Assembly (NCBI GenBank): GCA_015501585.1
Contig: JADNRY010000815.1
Coordinates: 1-25,119, forward strand
Source of the DNA: Rhodocollybia butyracea
Taxonomy: Eukaryota > Basidiomycota > Agaricomycetes > Agaricales > Omphalotaceae
Length of the DNA: 25,119 nt
Direction of reading: 5' to 3'
Shown in pieces: positions 10,330 to 19,553 of the stretch (within the stretch, counting starts at the first letter, position 1; every line of letters begins with the position of its first letter). The position numbers and the translations under genes were made by a program. Below the pieces are notes generated by a model. It was not told where the DNA came from, made no database searches, and was given only the letters and a program-made list of their open reading frames with translations.

Positions 10330-11530
10330 CCCAGCATACTCGAAATCCTATTATCCTCAATCAAATTCGAAGCATACTTGAGCCCATCTCGCTCACACAT
10401 TTGTTCAAACTCTTCATCCCCCTACTCCTTCCACCTCTCCTTCAAATTCCTTCTACACCAATCATCTCCAGCCTTCGCCCCCAGCCACACAGACGCATCT
10501 ACAGCTTCACCTCCCTCGCCCTGGCGCATACTTTTCCCAGCTTGCCGTCATGGAATATCCAGTAACCAATCTCAGCGAACATTCGTCGGCGACTCGTGCA
10601 GTATGGGGTTTGACGGAGGACACCAAGACCACACGGCGAGGGTGTTAGGAATCAGTCGGACAAAAGTAGGTTTGGAAGAGGCTGATATGCATACCGAGAC
10701 TGCAACGGAATGTGGTAATGGCAATAATGCAACAGGAGTAGCGTTGATAGAAAGGTGAGAGAGAGCGTTTGGGATGGGGGGAAAAGGATTGAAAGTTGTG
10801 TTGACGGTGTTGAACGTTGAAGTATGGCCGCGAGCTTGAGGGGTTGCGGCAGAGGAAGAACTATGGTGGCTGCGACGATGACGACGTTTCCTACAAGGCG
10901 TTTGGCTAGAGGATGCGAGTTTCGACAGGTCAAGGTCATACTTACTACCAGCGATTATAGGCGTAATTCTCGATTGATTCATAGCTGGAATGGACTGAAG
11001 TGAAGTGAGAGAGTCGGATGAAGAATCCCGTGCCAAGACTGACCAACATATCCTAATAGTAACCTAAGTAGGAAAGAAAAAAGTCAGGCATTACAAACCA
11101 GTACATCGAAACACACCTTGCTAGGAATCATTTCGTATATCTATCTGCAGCTCTTTTATACCCAGAAAAACCACAACCGTATACAAAATCTCAACACCCC
11201 AGTGCTCCAACGTTAACATGATATTGAACGAACGGGTGCGTTGAACGTTGAGCTTTGAGAAAGTCTGGACTCTGCATGGCCAGTATGTTGATGAACCGAA
11301 ATTTTTTGTAGAGATCGTTCAAATGAGAATGCTGAAAAGCAAGATGACGCACTCAGGCATATTCTCCAGTCCCACAGAATTCCGACTCCACAAAGGTAAA
11401 TTGCTGAAGAGATGAGAAGGGTCACCGCGTCACTTGCCTTTTGGATATGAACGAGAAGATTTCACCAGGTCAATCTTCGCTTCAAGCTTCAAAGAGTTCA
11501 AAGCTTCGTCTTCGATGCTGGCTACAGTGA
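10330..11530 (-). pseudogene. decayed F-box/LRR-type gene (relic 3)
   Basis: Homologous by eye to relics 1 and 4. Minus-strand pieces include ASIEDEALNSLKLEAKIDLV (start region, about 11520), then in another frame FSNLPLWSRNSVGLENMPEC, which matches FSNLPLWNWN and GLENMAEV of relic 4. A 3' tail SNLIEDNRISSMLG lies near 10350. A possible intron ends with a CCTACTTAG-type acceptor near 11065. The long open frame at 10572-11036 covers part of the former second exon but shows no conserved domain of its own. At least three frame changes are needed to follow the homology. The gene is not functional as it stands. Confidence 0.42.
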
Positions 11531-11610
11531 CTGTTGCTGTTTAGAACAGTTGTTCTTGCGTAGATTTTTCACTAGAATTCAAGGTATATGAGAGTTGGGA
11601 AGCAAGCAAC

Positions 11611-11638
11611 TTATACCGGTCCGCCATTAGTCCGCTCA
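11611..11638 (-). promoter_or_regulatory. conserved 28-bp motif upstream of F-box relic 3
   Basis: Plus strand TTATACCGGTCCGCC then ATTAGTCCGCTCA. Two differences from the copies at 2582 and 5303. The GTCCGC direct repeat is kept. Confidence 0.42.
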
Positions 11639-11713
11639 CGTAATTTCGCATTGACAGTCCTAAATCTTCAAACGATATCCTATACATAGCAACTATTATA
11701 AGTCCTAATATCG

Positions 11714-12855
11714 CTATGGCTTGACAGCGCCAGCTTTGGGTGGCTTGGCGTTGGAAGTGCCAGCTTTGCCTCCTTCCGCAATAGGAAAAATCTTGTCTCG
11801 TCCGAGTCGCACTCCCCTGTACACGAAACCGTCTGGCACAGTGCCCTCCTCCACCTTACTTCCCAGTGGATCACTCAGGACGACACTATATAGCGTATTT
11901 TTCCTCCCTCTGCTCGTTAGTTCTTTCAACCGGAATGTGAATGCGACTTCCTTTCCCGATGTCGTTTCCTTTGCGTCTGACGGTTGATTATATAGACTGC
12001 CAGTGATGCCAAAGACTTCAACACGGGGCAATGCATACGCCAAAAGCGTCTGTGCCAGGCGTGTTATTTTCTCCGCATTGATACCTGCTGTCGCCTGATC
12101 TAGAGTTACCTTCTTAGTAAAGGTAAAATCTGTGATCCAATGCCCAGTATACATAGGCTTATACTCGGGATTCAACTGCACAAGTTTACCCCCAGGCATC
12201 AGTGAGTTCGATGATGCAGGATAAATCCGGGATCCTTTTGAATCGTACACAATACCGTGTGAGTCTGTAATGATACCATTCTTCTGTGGTCTTTTCAGGG
12301 GGTTTACCAGGACGCCTTGATACTTCGTGGTTTTGTCCAACTCGACCCCAAAACTGACAATGGAGTACTCTTCTGTCTCGAGATAGATACCGGCATCCTG
12401 GGTACCTGTTCCCCGATCCATCGAGACAAAATCATGGGGGATTTCTCCAATATCAGGAAAAGCTTTCTTTAGAAGGAGTCCTGCTTGGCGCACTACTTCG
12501 AATTGGTCTTTGTCGTTTAGCGGCTTTTCCTTATCTGTCGGACGTTCCCTGCTGTAAAAGGCCAAGCTTGTGACAGCCTTGGCACCCTCAGCGCCGTTGG
12601 TTCGTCTATGTATCGTGTGGACGTCACCCCGAGCACTCAGGCCATTGAAAGCTAGGCCGCGAGAATCCAATGAGCCGATTTCCGTCGTTCTCGACTCCAA
12701 GTAAGGCCTTTGTATCTTATCGCGATTAAACTATGTTGAAATTAATCCTGGTGCACTTTGGAATCAAACTAGTTACTCACGGCGATAGGCGTTGCCCAAA
12801 CGCAACTGAAAGAGGCGACGAGAAGGACGGAAGCGTAGGGAATAGCGATAAGCAT
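11714..12855 (-). CDS. secreted tandem-repeat protein, copy C (intact, 363 aa)
   Basis: This is the intact member. Exon 1 is 12855-12781: ATG plus 24 codons, a signal peptide MLIAIPYASVLLVASFSC ending ATPIA. The intron is 12780-12731 (50 nt, GTGAGT...ACATAG, phase 0). Exon 2 is 12730-11714, ending in TAG. The mature protein holds two copies of one domain. Repeat 1 (residues about 78-196) runs VTSLAFYSRE, QAGLLLKKAFP, FGVELDK, YQGVLVNPL, VYDSKGSRIYP. Repeat 2 (about 224-341) runs ITDFTFTKKV, AQTLLAYALP, VAFTFRLKE, YSVVLSDPL, VYRGVRLGRDKIFP. A strongly conserved linker NSLMPGGKLVQLNPEYKP joins them. The tail is short and lysine-rich (PPKAGAVKP). There is no transmembrane segment after the signal peptide and few cysteines. 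I do not recognise the family. Its first half is nearly identical to copy D while its second half is not. Confidence 0.85.
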
Positions 12856-13112
12856 TCCAGTAGTGCGTGAGAGGGAGCAGAAGCGTGCAAGAGGGATTGG
12901 AACTGTGCGAGAGGGAGTAGAACCGAGTAGAAGAGTGCAAGAGGGAGAAGAAGTGTGCAAGAGGAAGGAGCGATGATGAAGTTGGGCGAGAGAGGTGAAC
13001 TCGAAAGAAGCGTATCGAGAGGAGCGAGATTTTCGTGCCTACTCTGACCAGCAGAGTGATTTGACTTTCCAGAAGTGGGGGAGCGCTCGAACAAGTCCAG
13101 TGATCTTTATAA
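12856..13112 (-). promoter_or_regulatory. promoter and pyrimidine-rich leader of copy C
   Basis: A minus-strand TTATAAAGATC (from 13112) is followed by TTCTGGAAAGTCAAATCA, then the CTCTG-N5-CAGAG inverted repeat (13042-13056) and GGCACGAAAATCTCG. The leader from about 12960 to the ATG is CT-rich, with repeats of the type CTTCTCCCTCTTGCAC. Confidence 0.62.
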
Positions 13113-13399
13113 CATGAGTTCCAAAACATCTCAAACTTCCAATTGCAGGGACATCATCCATAATCCACTGCCTTTTACTCTAGTTTCACTCCGATTTCTT
13201 TTACTTATCTATTCCTGCCAAGCTTTGGTACATAGACACAGGGTAGACTAGAGTAGACTAGGGTAGAGGGCTTTTAGCTTTTATCTCTTTCACACAGATA
13301 TCTTTGAAATAGCGTCGAACAAGGCCCAGTCCAGCCCGGTCCTCGTTGAAAAATAGAGCTCAAGTAGGCTCAAGTTCGGATAACTCGGTTTTCAGAGGC
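13113..13399. other. upstream flank of copy C
   Basis: No gene. The short direct repeat AGACTAGAGTAGACTAGGGTAGA at 13245-13267 is a small local tandem repeat. The AGATATCTTTGAAA string at about 13298 is a slightly changed version of the AGATCTTTGAAA seen in the same place upstream of copies A, B and D. Confidence 0.35.
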
Positions 13400-13590
13400 C
13401 GTTTTGGCGAAGAGGTCGAAAATAAGAAATTGCAAAGAACATATAGAAAAAATGGTTGGCTCGTATCATCCGTATTTCACAGATTGTGTGAAATACGGAT
13501 GGCCATTGAGTGCTGAGTATCTTGAACATAGTCCTGCTCGAACTTCGTCCCGACTCTCTTCGATATCCTGTGTTTCAGATCTCGTAGTTG
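13400..13590 (+). pseudogene. HNH-like gene, C-terminal relic 2
   Basis: The plus strand reads HIEKMVGSYHPYFTD, then after a disrupted segment LSAEYLEHSPARTSSRLSSI. This lines up with EKWETLVGSYHPDRKRI and TAAEYLERNPAVGLRPDSVL of the relic at 725-889. The segment between SYHP and AEYLE has been replaced by a perfect hairpin (13467-13501). Only the last 50 or so codons of the gene are present. Confidence 0.45.
13467..13501. repeat. perfect 15-bp inverted repeat, 5-nt spacer
   Basis: Left arm CATCCGTATTTCACA (13467-13481), spacer GATTG, right arm TGTGAAATACGGATG (13487-13501). The left arm continues the HNH relic sequence. The right arm is an insertion absent from the two other relic copies, so it was probably made by copying the left arm backwards. 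Confidence 0.9.
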
Positions 13591-13799
13591 TTTCTTAGCT
13601 TTTGTCTCAGACTTACTACCTCCCAATCTCAATTCTACATTGTCTTCGTACTCGATATATACAAAAAGTAAGTAGGGCAGTCAATACGAGGAACATGTGG
13701 GTAGAGTTCAAAATCAAGATTAGTACATAGAAACAGTCCGAATATCTAAACTCTAGTACAACGCAGTAGCAGTACCATATCCATGAACTCATAATCATT

Positions 13800-15290
13800 C
13801 ATACAGTCGATCTGTAAGAGTGCTGTCGGCTTCACCCGATGTACCTCCATCAAACTGCAATCAAATCCGACGCGTACGCCATCTCACCGTACGTACACCT
13901 TTCCGAAAAACATTCACAAGCCTCACCTCCCTCAGCCCCGGCGCAGACCTCTCCCAGCTCGCCAGATACTCATGCACCTCAGGGAACCAATATCCAGTAA
14001 ATGCTCTTTTCGGTGCATAGTGAACTTTTGGTACGACGGAGGAGATCAAAACCATGGGGTGGGATGTATTGGGGATTAGTTGGACCGAAATGGGTTAGAA
14101 ACTATTATGCTGGGACCGGCGATGGGATGATGAGACAGTCGTAATGGCAGTAGTGTACCGGTATCGTCGATAGAATACTGAGCGAGACCATTCGGGATGG
14201 GGAAAAAGGATGAAAGGCTGGTGTCATCTCATGGCCACTAGCGTGACGTGTTTGGGAAGAGAACGATGGCCATCGGAACCTCGAGGCATTTCCAACGGTG
14301 CCTACGAGTTGTCTGGCAAGAGGATGCGAAATTCGATGTGGCCCCAGGAGATTGTAATCCTTGATTAGATGACGCAGATGAGATAATGTAGTGCAAGAGA
14401 GCTGGGCGGAGAGTTCCGGGCCAAGGCTGACCAAAAGAAAAAGTCAGTCATCATAAACACAGAGACGCAGTGCCATCGAAACACACCTTCGAAGGAATAC
14501 TTTCGTATATCTAATCATCGGCCTGTCCAAATCAGTAAAACCGCAACAACTGCACACATAATCTCAATATATCCATCGTCATGGCAGACCCGAAAACTGT
14601 GCTAATACTACTCAGCCCAGTTGAATTATCCTGCGTGGAACGTGCAAGTCTAAAATGATGACACATCGTTGTCTTCGCGGACCGACGACATTGGTGTGGT
14701 AAGTGTGAATGGAAATATGAAGTCTGGGAGAGCAGCTGGAAGTAAATAATCTCCTGCATGTAATGGGAGCTGCGCTTGAAGTGACTGAGCGCTCGGATCA
14801 AACATGCTCGAAGGAGCTGAGGTGGAGATGAAGAACCACTGCTTGAACGAAAGTGAGCGGATAGTAGGAGCCAGTTCACCAAAAAGCCCAAAAGCAAGCT
14901 GATGGAAGTTCACGAATGAGAGTAAAAGTTGGTGTAAATCCTTGAATGCTGGATGTTTTTCAGGAAGAGAAGAGGATGCTGGAAGGCAACAAGGTATACG
15001 GGCCTTCGGTAAGAGCTTGGCCTAGGTCCCTGCCAGTTTCCTCAGAACATGGTACTTCAGCCATATTCTCCAATCCCATATAATTCCAATTCCAATTCCA
15101 TAAAGGCAGATTGCTGAAGAAATGTGAAAGGGTCTCGTATCGGATTTCTCGGTAAAGCAGCCGCATCGCTAGGCGGCAAGTGTTTTGGATAGCAGCGATA
15201 CATGGAAAAGGTCGGCCGAAGATGAGAGATGTCCGAAGATTTCACCAGCGAGGTCAATTGACAGGTCTTCGATACCTCGATGCTGGTTGA
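13800..15290 (-). pseudogene. decayed F-box/LRR-type gene (relic 4, best preserved)
   Basis: From about 15286 the minus strand reads QHRGIEDLSIDLAGEIFGHL, then SSSADLFHVSLLSKTLAA and a TAG. One frame over it continues AMRLLYREIRYETLSHFFSN and LPLWNWNWNYMGLENMAEV. DLAGEIFGHL, a DL-x-x-VSLLSK turn and RLLYREIR is the F-box layout. Further on, FVNFHQLAFGLFGELAP and TIRSLSFKQWFFIS look like leucine-rich repeat segments. Stops and frame changes follow, so the copy is dead. An intron-like GTGTGTTTCGATGG donor lies near 14485. This copy gives the identity of relics 1, 2, 3 and 5. Confidence 0.58.
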
Positions 15291-15302
15291 AAAACAAAGA
15301 GT

Positions 15303-15330
15303 TTATCCCGGTCCGCCGTCGGTCCGCTCA
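15303..15330 (-). promoter_or_regulatory. conserved 28-bp motif upstream of F-box relic 4
   Basis: Plus strand TTATCCCGGTCCGCC then GTCGGTCCGCTCA. It keeps two GTCCGC units and differs from the 2582 copy at two positions. It lies 15-20 bp before the first recognisable codons of the relic. Confidence 0.45.
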
Positions 15331-15469
15331 CATAATCTAATCTATCATTGCCAGAAAATATATATAGAAAATAGTCGCTGGAAAATATCTGCTTCAAACG
15401 ACTAAGTACTGACATGGACATCTCGCACTGCAATACACCGTAGAGTTATATACATCCTCGACTTTAGGG

Positions 15470-16762
15470 TTACTTTGGACGAGCTATACGCTTCGGTGGC
15501 TTGGCGTTGGTATGGTCGGTATGGTCGGTATGGTCGGTATGGGATCCTGGACGCTTACTAGTAGCAGTAGGTGGCTTTACGTCGAGATGGGATTCGGCGC
15601 CAGCTTGGTGCAGGCTTCCTCCATGCTTTCCTTCCACAATACCTGACTTGACATCGGAAGCGGATCCAGCTAGCACCCCTCCTTCGATAGACGGTATCGG
15701 ATATATTTGTAGTCCATTCCTGTGCAGTTTACCCTCTGGCGCAGTACCTTCCGTCACCTTGCCCTGTGGATATTTCAGGACGCCTTTATATTCCACTTTC
15801 TCCCTTCCTTCTTGCAACCGGAATGTGAACTCAACGTTCTTTATCTTTAGCAGATCTAAATCAGCGATATCTGTTTCCGACGTGTGCGCGTGGTCGTATA
15901 GACTACCCGTGAGGCCAAAGACTTCAACGTGAGGCAACGCGTGCGCCATAAAAGCCTGCGACAGGCGTGCTATATCCTTCCCTATATCCTGATCTTTTGT
16001 CGACTTATCTAGAATTACCTTCTGAGTAAAGGTAAAATCTGTGATCCAATGCCCAGTATACACAGGCTTATAGTCGGGATTCAACTGCACAAGTTTACCC
16101 CCAGGCATCAGTGAGTTTGATGATGCAGGATAAATCCGGGATCCTTTTGAATCGTACACAATACCGTGTGAGTCTGTAATGATACCATTCTTCTGTGGTC
16201 TTTTCAGGGGTTTACCAGGACGCCTTGATACCTCGTGGTTTTGTCCAACTCGACCCCAAAACTGACAATGGAGTACTCTTCTGTCTCGAGATAGATACCG
16301 GCATCCTGGGTACCTGTTCCCCGATCCATCGAGACAAAATCATGGGGATTTTTCCAATGTTAGGAAAAGCTTTCTTTAGAAGGAGTTCTGCCTGGCGCAC
16401 TACTTCGAATTGGTCTTTAACGCTTAGTGGCTTTTCCATATCTGTCGGACGTTCCCTGCTGTGAAAGGCCAAGCTTGTGACAGCCTTGGCACCCTCAGCG
16501 CCGTTGGTTCGTCCATGGATTGTGTGGACGTCACCCCGAGCACTCAGGCCATTGAAAGCTAGGCCGCGAGAATCCAATGAGCCGATTTCCGTCGTTCGCG
16601 ACTCCAAGTAAGGCCTTTGTACCTTATCGCGATTAAACTATGTTGAAATTAATCCTGGCGCACTTTGGAATCAAACTAGTTACTCACGGCGATAGGCGTT
16701 GCCCAAACGCAACTGAAAGAGGCGACGAGAAGGACGGAAGCGTAGGGAATAGCGATAAGCAT
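15470..16762 (-). pseudogene. secreted tandem-repeat protein, copy D (two frameshifts)
   Basis: Exon 1 is 16762-16688 (75 nt; signal peptide MLIAIPYASVLLVASFSC). The intron is 16687-16638 (50 nt, phase 0). Exon 2 is 16637-15470. From the promoter through the first domain it is almost identical to copy C, but two single bases are missing: at the four-G run 16344-16347 and the four-G run 16207-16210, both five G in copy C. The frame is therefore broken in domain 1 and recovers as VYDSKGSRIYP. Domain 2 (WITDFTFTQKV, ALPHVEVFGLTGSLYDH, VEFTFRLQEG, VEYKGVLKYPQG) differs clearly from copy C. The tail has a 9-bp minisatellite encoding TDHTDHTDHT and ends NAKPPKRIARPK. Both indels are in homopolymers, so assembly error must be excluded before calling it dead. 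Without them it would be about 414 aa. Confidence 0.75.
15509..15541 (-). repeat. 9-bp minisatellite in copy D tail
   Basis: Nearly four tandem copies of GGTATGGTC on the plus strand encode alternating Thr-Asp-His on the minus strand. It is in frame and absent from copies A, B and C. Confidence 0.85.
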
Positions 16763-17030
16763 TCCAGTAGTGCGCGAGAGGGAGCAGAAGCGTGCAAGAG
16801 GGACTGGAACTGTGCGAGAGGGAGTAGAAGTGTGTGAGAGGAAGCGGCGGGGATGACGTTTTGCGAGAGGAAGCAGTAATGATGGAGTCTGCGAGAAAAA
16901 GCAGCGATGATGAAGTTGTGTGAGAGGGAGAGTTGAAGGGAGCGAGATTTCAGTGCCTACTCTGACCAGCAGAGTGATTCGACTTTCCAGAAGTGGGGAA
17001 ACACTCGACCAAGTCAAGCGATCTTTATAA
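16763..17030 (-). promoter_or_regulatory. promoter and pyrimidine-rich leader of copy D
   Basis: TTATAAAGATCGCTTGAC (from 17030, minus strand), TTCTGGAAAGTCGAATCA, the CTCTG-N5-CAGAG inverted repeat (16960-16974), then GGCACTGAAATC. The leader is CT-rich with several CTTCCTCTCGCA-like units. Near the ATG it is almost identical to copy C. Confidence 0.62.
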
Positions 17031-17239
17031 GGTGGGTTCCAAAACGTTCCAATTGCAGGGACATCATCCACAAGTGTTTTAGACTGGTTTTAGCTTTTTT
17101 GCAAAGAGATCTTTGAAATGATCCCAAGCATTGTTAGCAAGGCGGCCGAGTGGAGCTGAGTGGATAGGCGGCCACCGCCTGCCGCCCCGAGAATGGAGGC
17201 CTGAGGGTCCAGTTCGACATTTTTTGGCCTTTTTGGTCA

Positions 17240-17390
17240 GGAAGATATAATCATTATTGTTAGCTCATATTACCCTGACAGTAAACATATTTCACAGACT
17301 ACGGCTGAGTACTTACCCTGCCGACTCTGTTCTATCGTATCCTGCAAGTACCCTGCATTTTGGATCTCATAGTCGTTTCTTTGCTTTTGT
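17240..17390 (+). pseudogene. HNH-like gene, C-terminal relic 3
   Basis: The plus strand reads IIVSSYYPDSKHISQTTAEY, then with a frame change ADSVLSYPAS. This matches VGSYHPDRKRIAETAAEYLE and PDSVLSYPGFRIS of the relic at 725-889. It shows the ancestral sequence at the place where the 13.4-kb copy carries its hairpin. Confidence 0.42.
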
Positions 17391-17399
17391 GCACTAGAA

Positions 17400-17980
17400 A
17401 AATTACACAAAAACATCCACAAGCCTCACCTCCCTGCGTACTTCTTCCAGCTTGGCATATACTCGTGCGCATCAGGCTCCGACATCCGGTGGTGACCATG
17501 CTTTCCAATCTGCAGCGACTCACCTTTGTTGGTGACTCGTACAGCACCAGTATGACGTCCAACGGAAGCGACCTAGTGACGGTAGTGTACCAGGGATATC
17601 GTCAATGAAAAATGAGCAAAAGTGTTTGTTATGCCGGGAATATGGTGAAGTTGGTGGCGTCAGATCATGGTTACGAGCAGTACGGGTTTGCGCAGAGCAA
17701 GAAGTACATTTACCATAGGATATCTTACATAACATATCGAAAAAAAGCATGCGCTTTGGACTCAAACTAGTCTGGATGGAATTTGTTGAGATCTCAGGCC
17801 TTGAGGGCAAACAAGAATGCTCAGAAGCACCCGCTCCGCAGTGAGTGACTCCGAGTACAGTACATGGCGTAGATTTGAGGCAGTCTACATGGCGAGGGAT
17901 GTCGATGGACATTAACCCAAATTTGAGCTTGAAACAGGACAAGCTCCATTACACGAGCCTGTACTTGGTGTGAGCAAAAG
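17400..17980 (-). pseudogene. decayed F-box/LRR-type gene (relic 5, cut by the retroelement)
   Basis: Nucleotide similarity to relic 1: CTACATGGCGAGGGATGTCG (17886) versus CTACATGGCCAGGGATGTCG (2192), and GTTGGTGACTCGTACAGCAC (17529) versus GTAGGCGACTCGTACAGCGC (1582). The minus strand gives VLYESPTK, matching ALYESPTN in relic 1. Large parts are missing. Similarity ends at about 17980, where the retroelement appears to begin soon after. Confidence 0.4.
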
Positions 17981-18005
17981 TGTCCGTAATTTTTTTAACA
18001 AATCA

Positions 18006-18577
18006 TGTAATGCAGGTCCAAGGCAGTGCAATAAGATCACAAATCAATATGTATGGGTATTAGTAGCATGTATCACTATCTTAGCATTGATGATGTTCCT
18101 CACAAGTTCATAAATCTTGTAATAATCAATGTCCCCAAAATATTGAAAATGGAGCTGTATAGCTTGTTATTGTGAAGCGGTCGTGCAACAGTAGAGAATC
18201 CTGTAGGCCGAATGGAGAGAGGTCAAGAGGATTGTGGCCATAAGGCCTGAATAGATAATAGAAGGCCTGTAACCCCGGCTGCGGGTTGAGTAACCCTCGA
18301 GAAGGAGCTGTGTCGCTGGCTGAGCGTCGGGTGACCCACCGAAAGGGAGTACCTTTATCCAGTACAGAGACTGTGGCTGTAAGGCCTCTACGAGGCGTTG
18401 CTTAAATCACACGAGTGAACACGACAAGCTTTATAGCATGTAGTGTACCAGTATAAAAGAAGACTTACTTATGTAAGTCATACGGTATGCAGTATATAGA
18501 AAAATGAATATATTTGAATATAAAGAAATTAAATGGCGACGCAGCGCCTTAAGACCAGTAACGGCGTAGCCGTTACA
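18006..18577 (-). repeat. LTR of Ty3/Gypsy element (3' LTR in minus orientation)
   Basis: The right end is well defined: on the minus strand the LTR starts TGTAACGGC directly after a polypurine tract. The left end is uncertain. TGTAAC at 18268 gives a perfect 6-bp terminal inverted repeat and a 310-bp LTR. TGTAATGC at 18006 gives a 572-bp LTR that almost reaches the end of F-box homology at 17980. The motif AGGCCTTA followed by GCCACA (minus strand) occurs on both sides of 18268, which favours the longer form. The partner LTR is outside the window, so no direct comparison is possible. Confidence 0.5.
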
Positions 18578-18586
18578 CCCTCCCCC
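18578..18586 (-). other. polypurine tract
   Basis: The minus strand reads GGGGGAGGG immediately before TGTAAC, the expected plus-strand priming site next to a 3' LTR. This fixes both the LTR edge and the direction of the element. Confidence 0.75.
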
Positions 18587-18717
18587 GCAAGACAAGCTTC
18601 GCAGAAGCGAGGCGATGATCTAGATGGATAGGAGACTCCAGCGTTGGCGTAACGCGGGGCGCCTCGAAGGTTGGCATAACCTTCAAGACTCACGTCTCAT
18701 CCATCTGCTGAACGGCT

Positions 18718-19553
18718 TCAGCGGACATAGGTGCTGCTTCGTGGAAGGAGCGGTGGATGTAGCGGCACTGCAGCAGAGGATGCAATGCTGGCTGAATTGT
18801 TTGCCACGACGGGGGTGGCGTTATGTGCAAACGACGTTGTCGTTGCGGATGTAGTTGGGGTAGCGACTGCCCCAGTGTTGCTTGAAGATGCTGTATTTGA
18901 AACAGCGTTGTTATGAATGTGTGCATTTATAACTTGTGCGGGGCCAGGAACAATTCCTACCCCAGGAACCCAGTAGTCTTCGTTGTACCCTAATGGTAGG
19001 CATACATTTGAAGTGAAGCTAGCGCGTAACGCGTTAGCGGCGAATATTACGTCTGAGTTACTCGGTGATGAATATACCCAGTTAGCAGCGTAAAATGCTG
19101 CGTCCTCGATGTCTGCGACCGTCAGCCTTGTTCAGCGAAGAACCTTGCCACAGACAGCATGGTGGCGTTGAACGAGTCGTCAAACGCGATTGGAGGGACA
19201 GGTGTCCCAGTAGCAATAGTAATTTGGCCACTAGTGACCAAATTGTTATAATAGTTTGGCCGAAGTATAACTTCAGCCGCCAACAAATAATATCGCGCAG
19301 CGACATGAGGTGGCATATTAGCAGGCATGGTTGGCCTGCGGGAGGTTACCAATATGCGTCCTCGAAGAGTACGCATACTGATAGCTCTATCAGAATGGCG
19401 CCGGTATACGCTGGCTAAAGGAGTTTTAGCCCCAGAGGGGCTAGCGAGGTAAGCAGCCCATTCCTCAGGTGAGGACAGCCGCGTTGGATTGCGCACACTA
19501 GGCGCATTGATATTGGCAGTAGTGTCATAAGACCCTTCTACCACTATCTGCAT
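18718..19553 (-). pseudogene. retroelement ORF Y, 3' of integrase (unknown function)
   Basis: It starts MQIVVEGSYDTTANINAPS, continues LSSPEEWAAYLASPSG, then MPPHVAARYYLLAAEVILRP. Near 19122 a one-base shift ends that frame. The neighbouring frame continues DIEDAAFYAANWVYSSPSNS, then PLGYNEDYWVPGVGIVPGP and an Ala/Thr/Ser/Asn-rich stretch to a TGA at 18718. The ATG overlaps the end of ORF X by 10 bases (ATGCAGATAG), so the two were probably one frame before an indel, or are joined by a frameshift. I recognise no protease, zinc knuckle or transmembrane segment. It may be a structural (Gag-like) or accessory protein of the element. Confidence 0.45.

Noticed and set aside
15501..15932. Plus-strand open frame opposite copy D (also 11721-11987, 2900-3106)
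   Set aside because: Antisense to the secreted-protein exons and dependent on their codon pattern; low-complexity start from the minisatellite.
18268..18577. 310-bp LTR with perfect TGTAAC/GTTACA ends as the only boundary
   Set aside because: Attractive, but the AGGCCTTA...GCCACA motif (minus strand) lies on both sides of 18268 and similarity to the host duplication stops at about 17980, so I kept the longer LTR as the main call and list this as the alternative.
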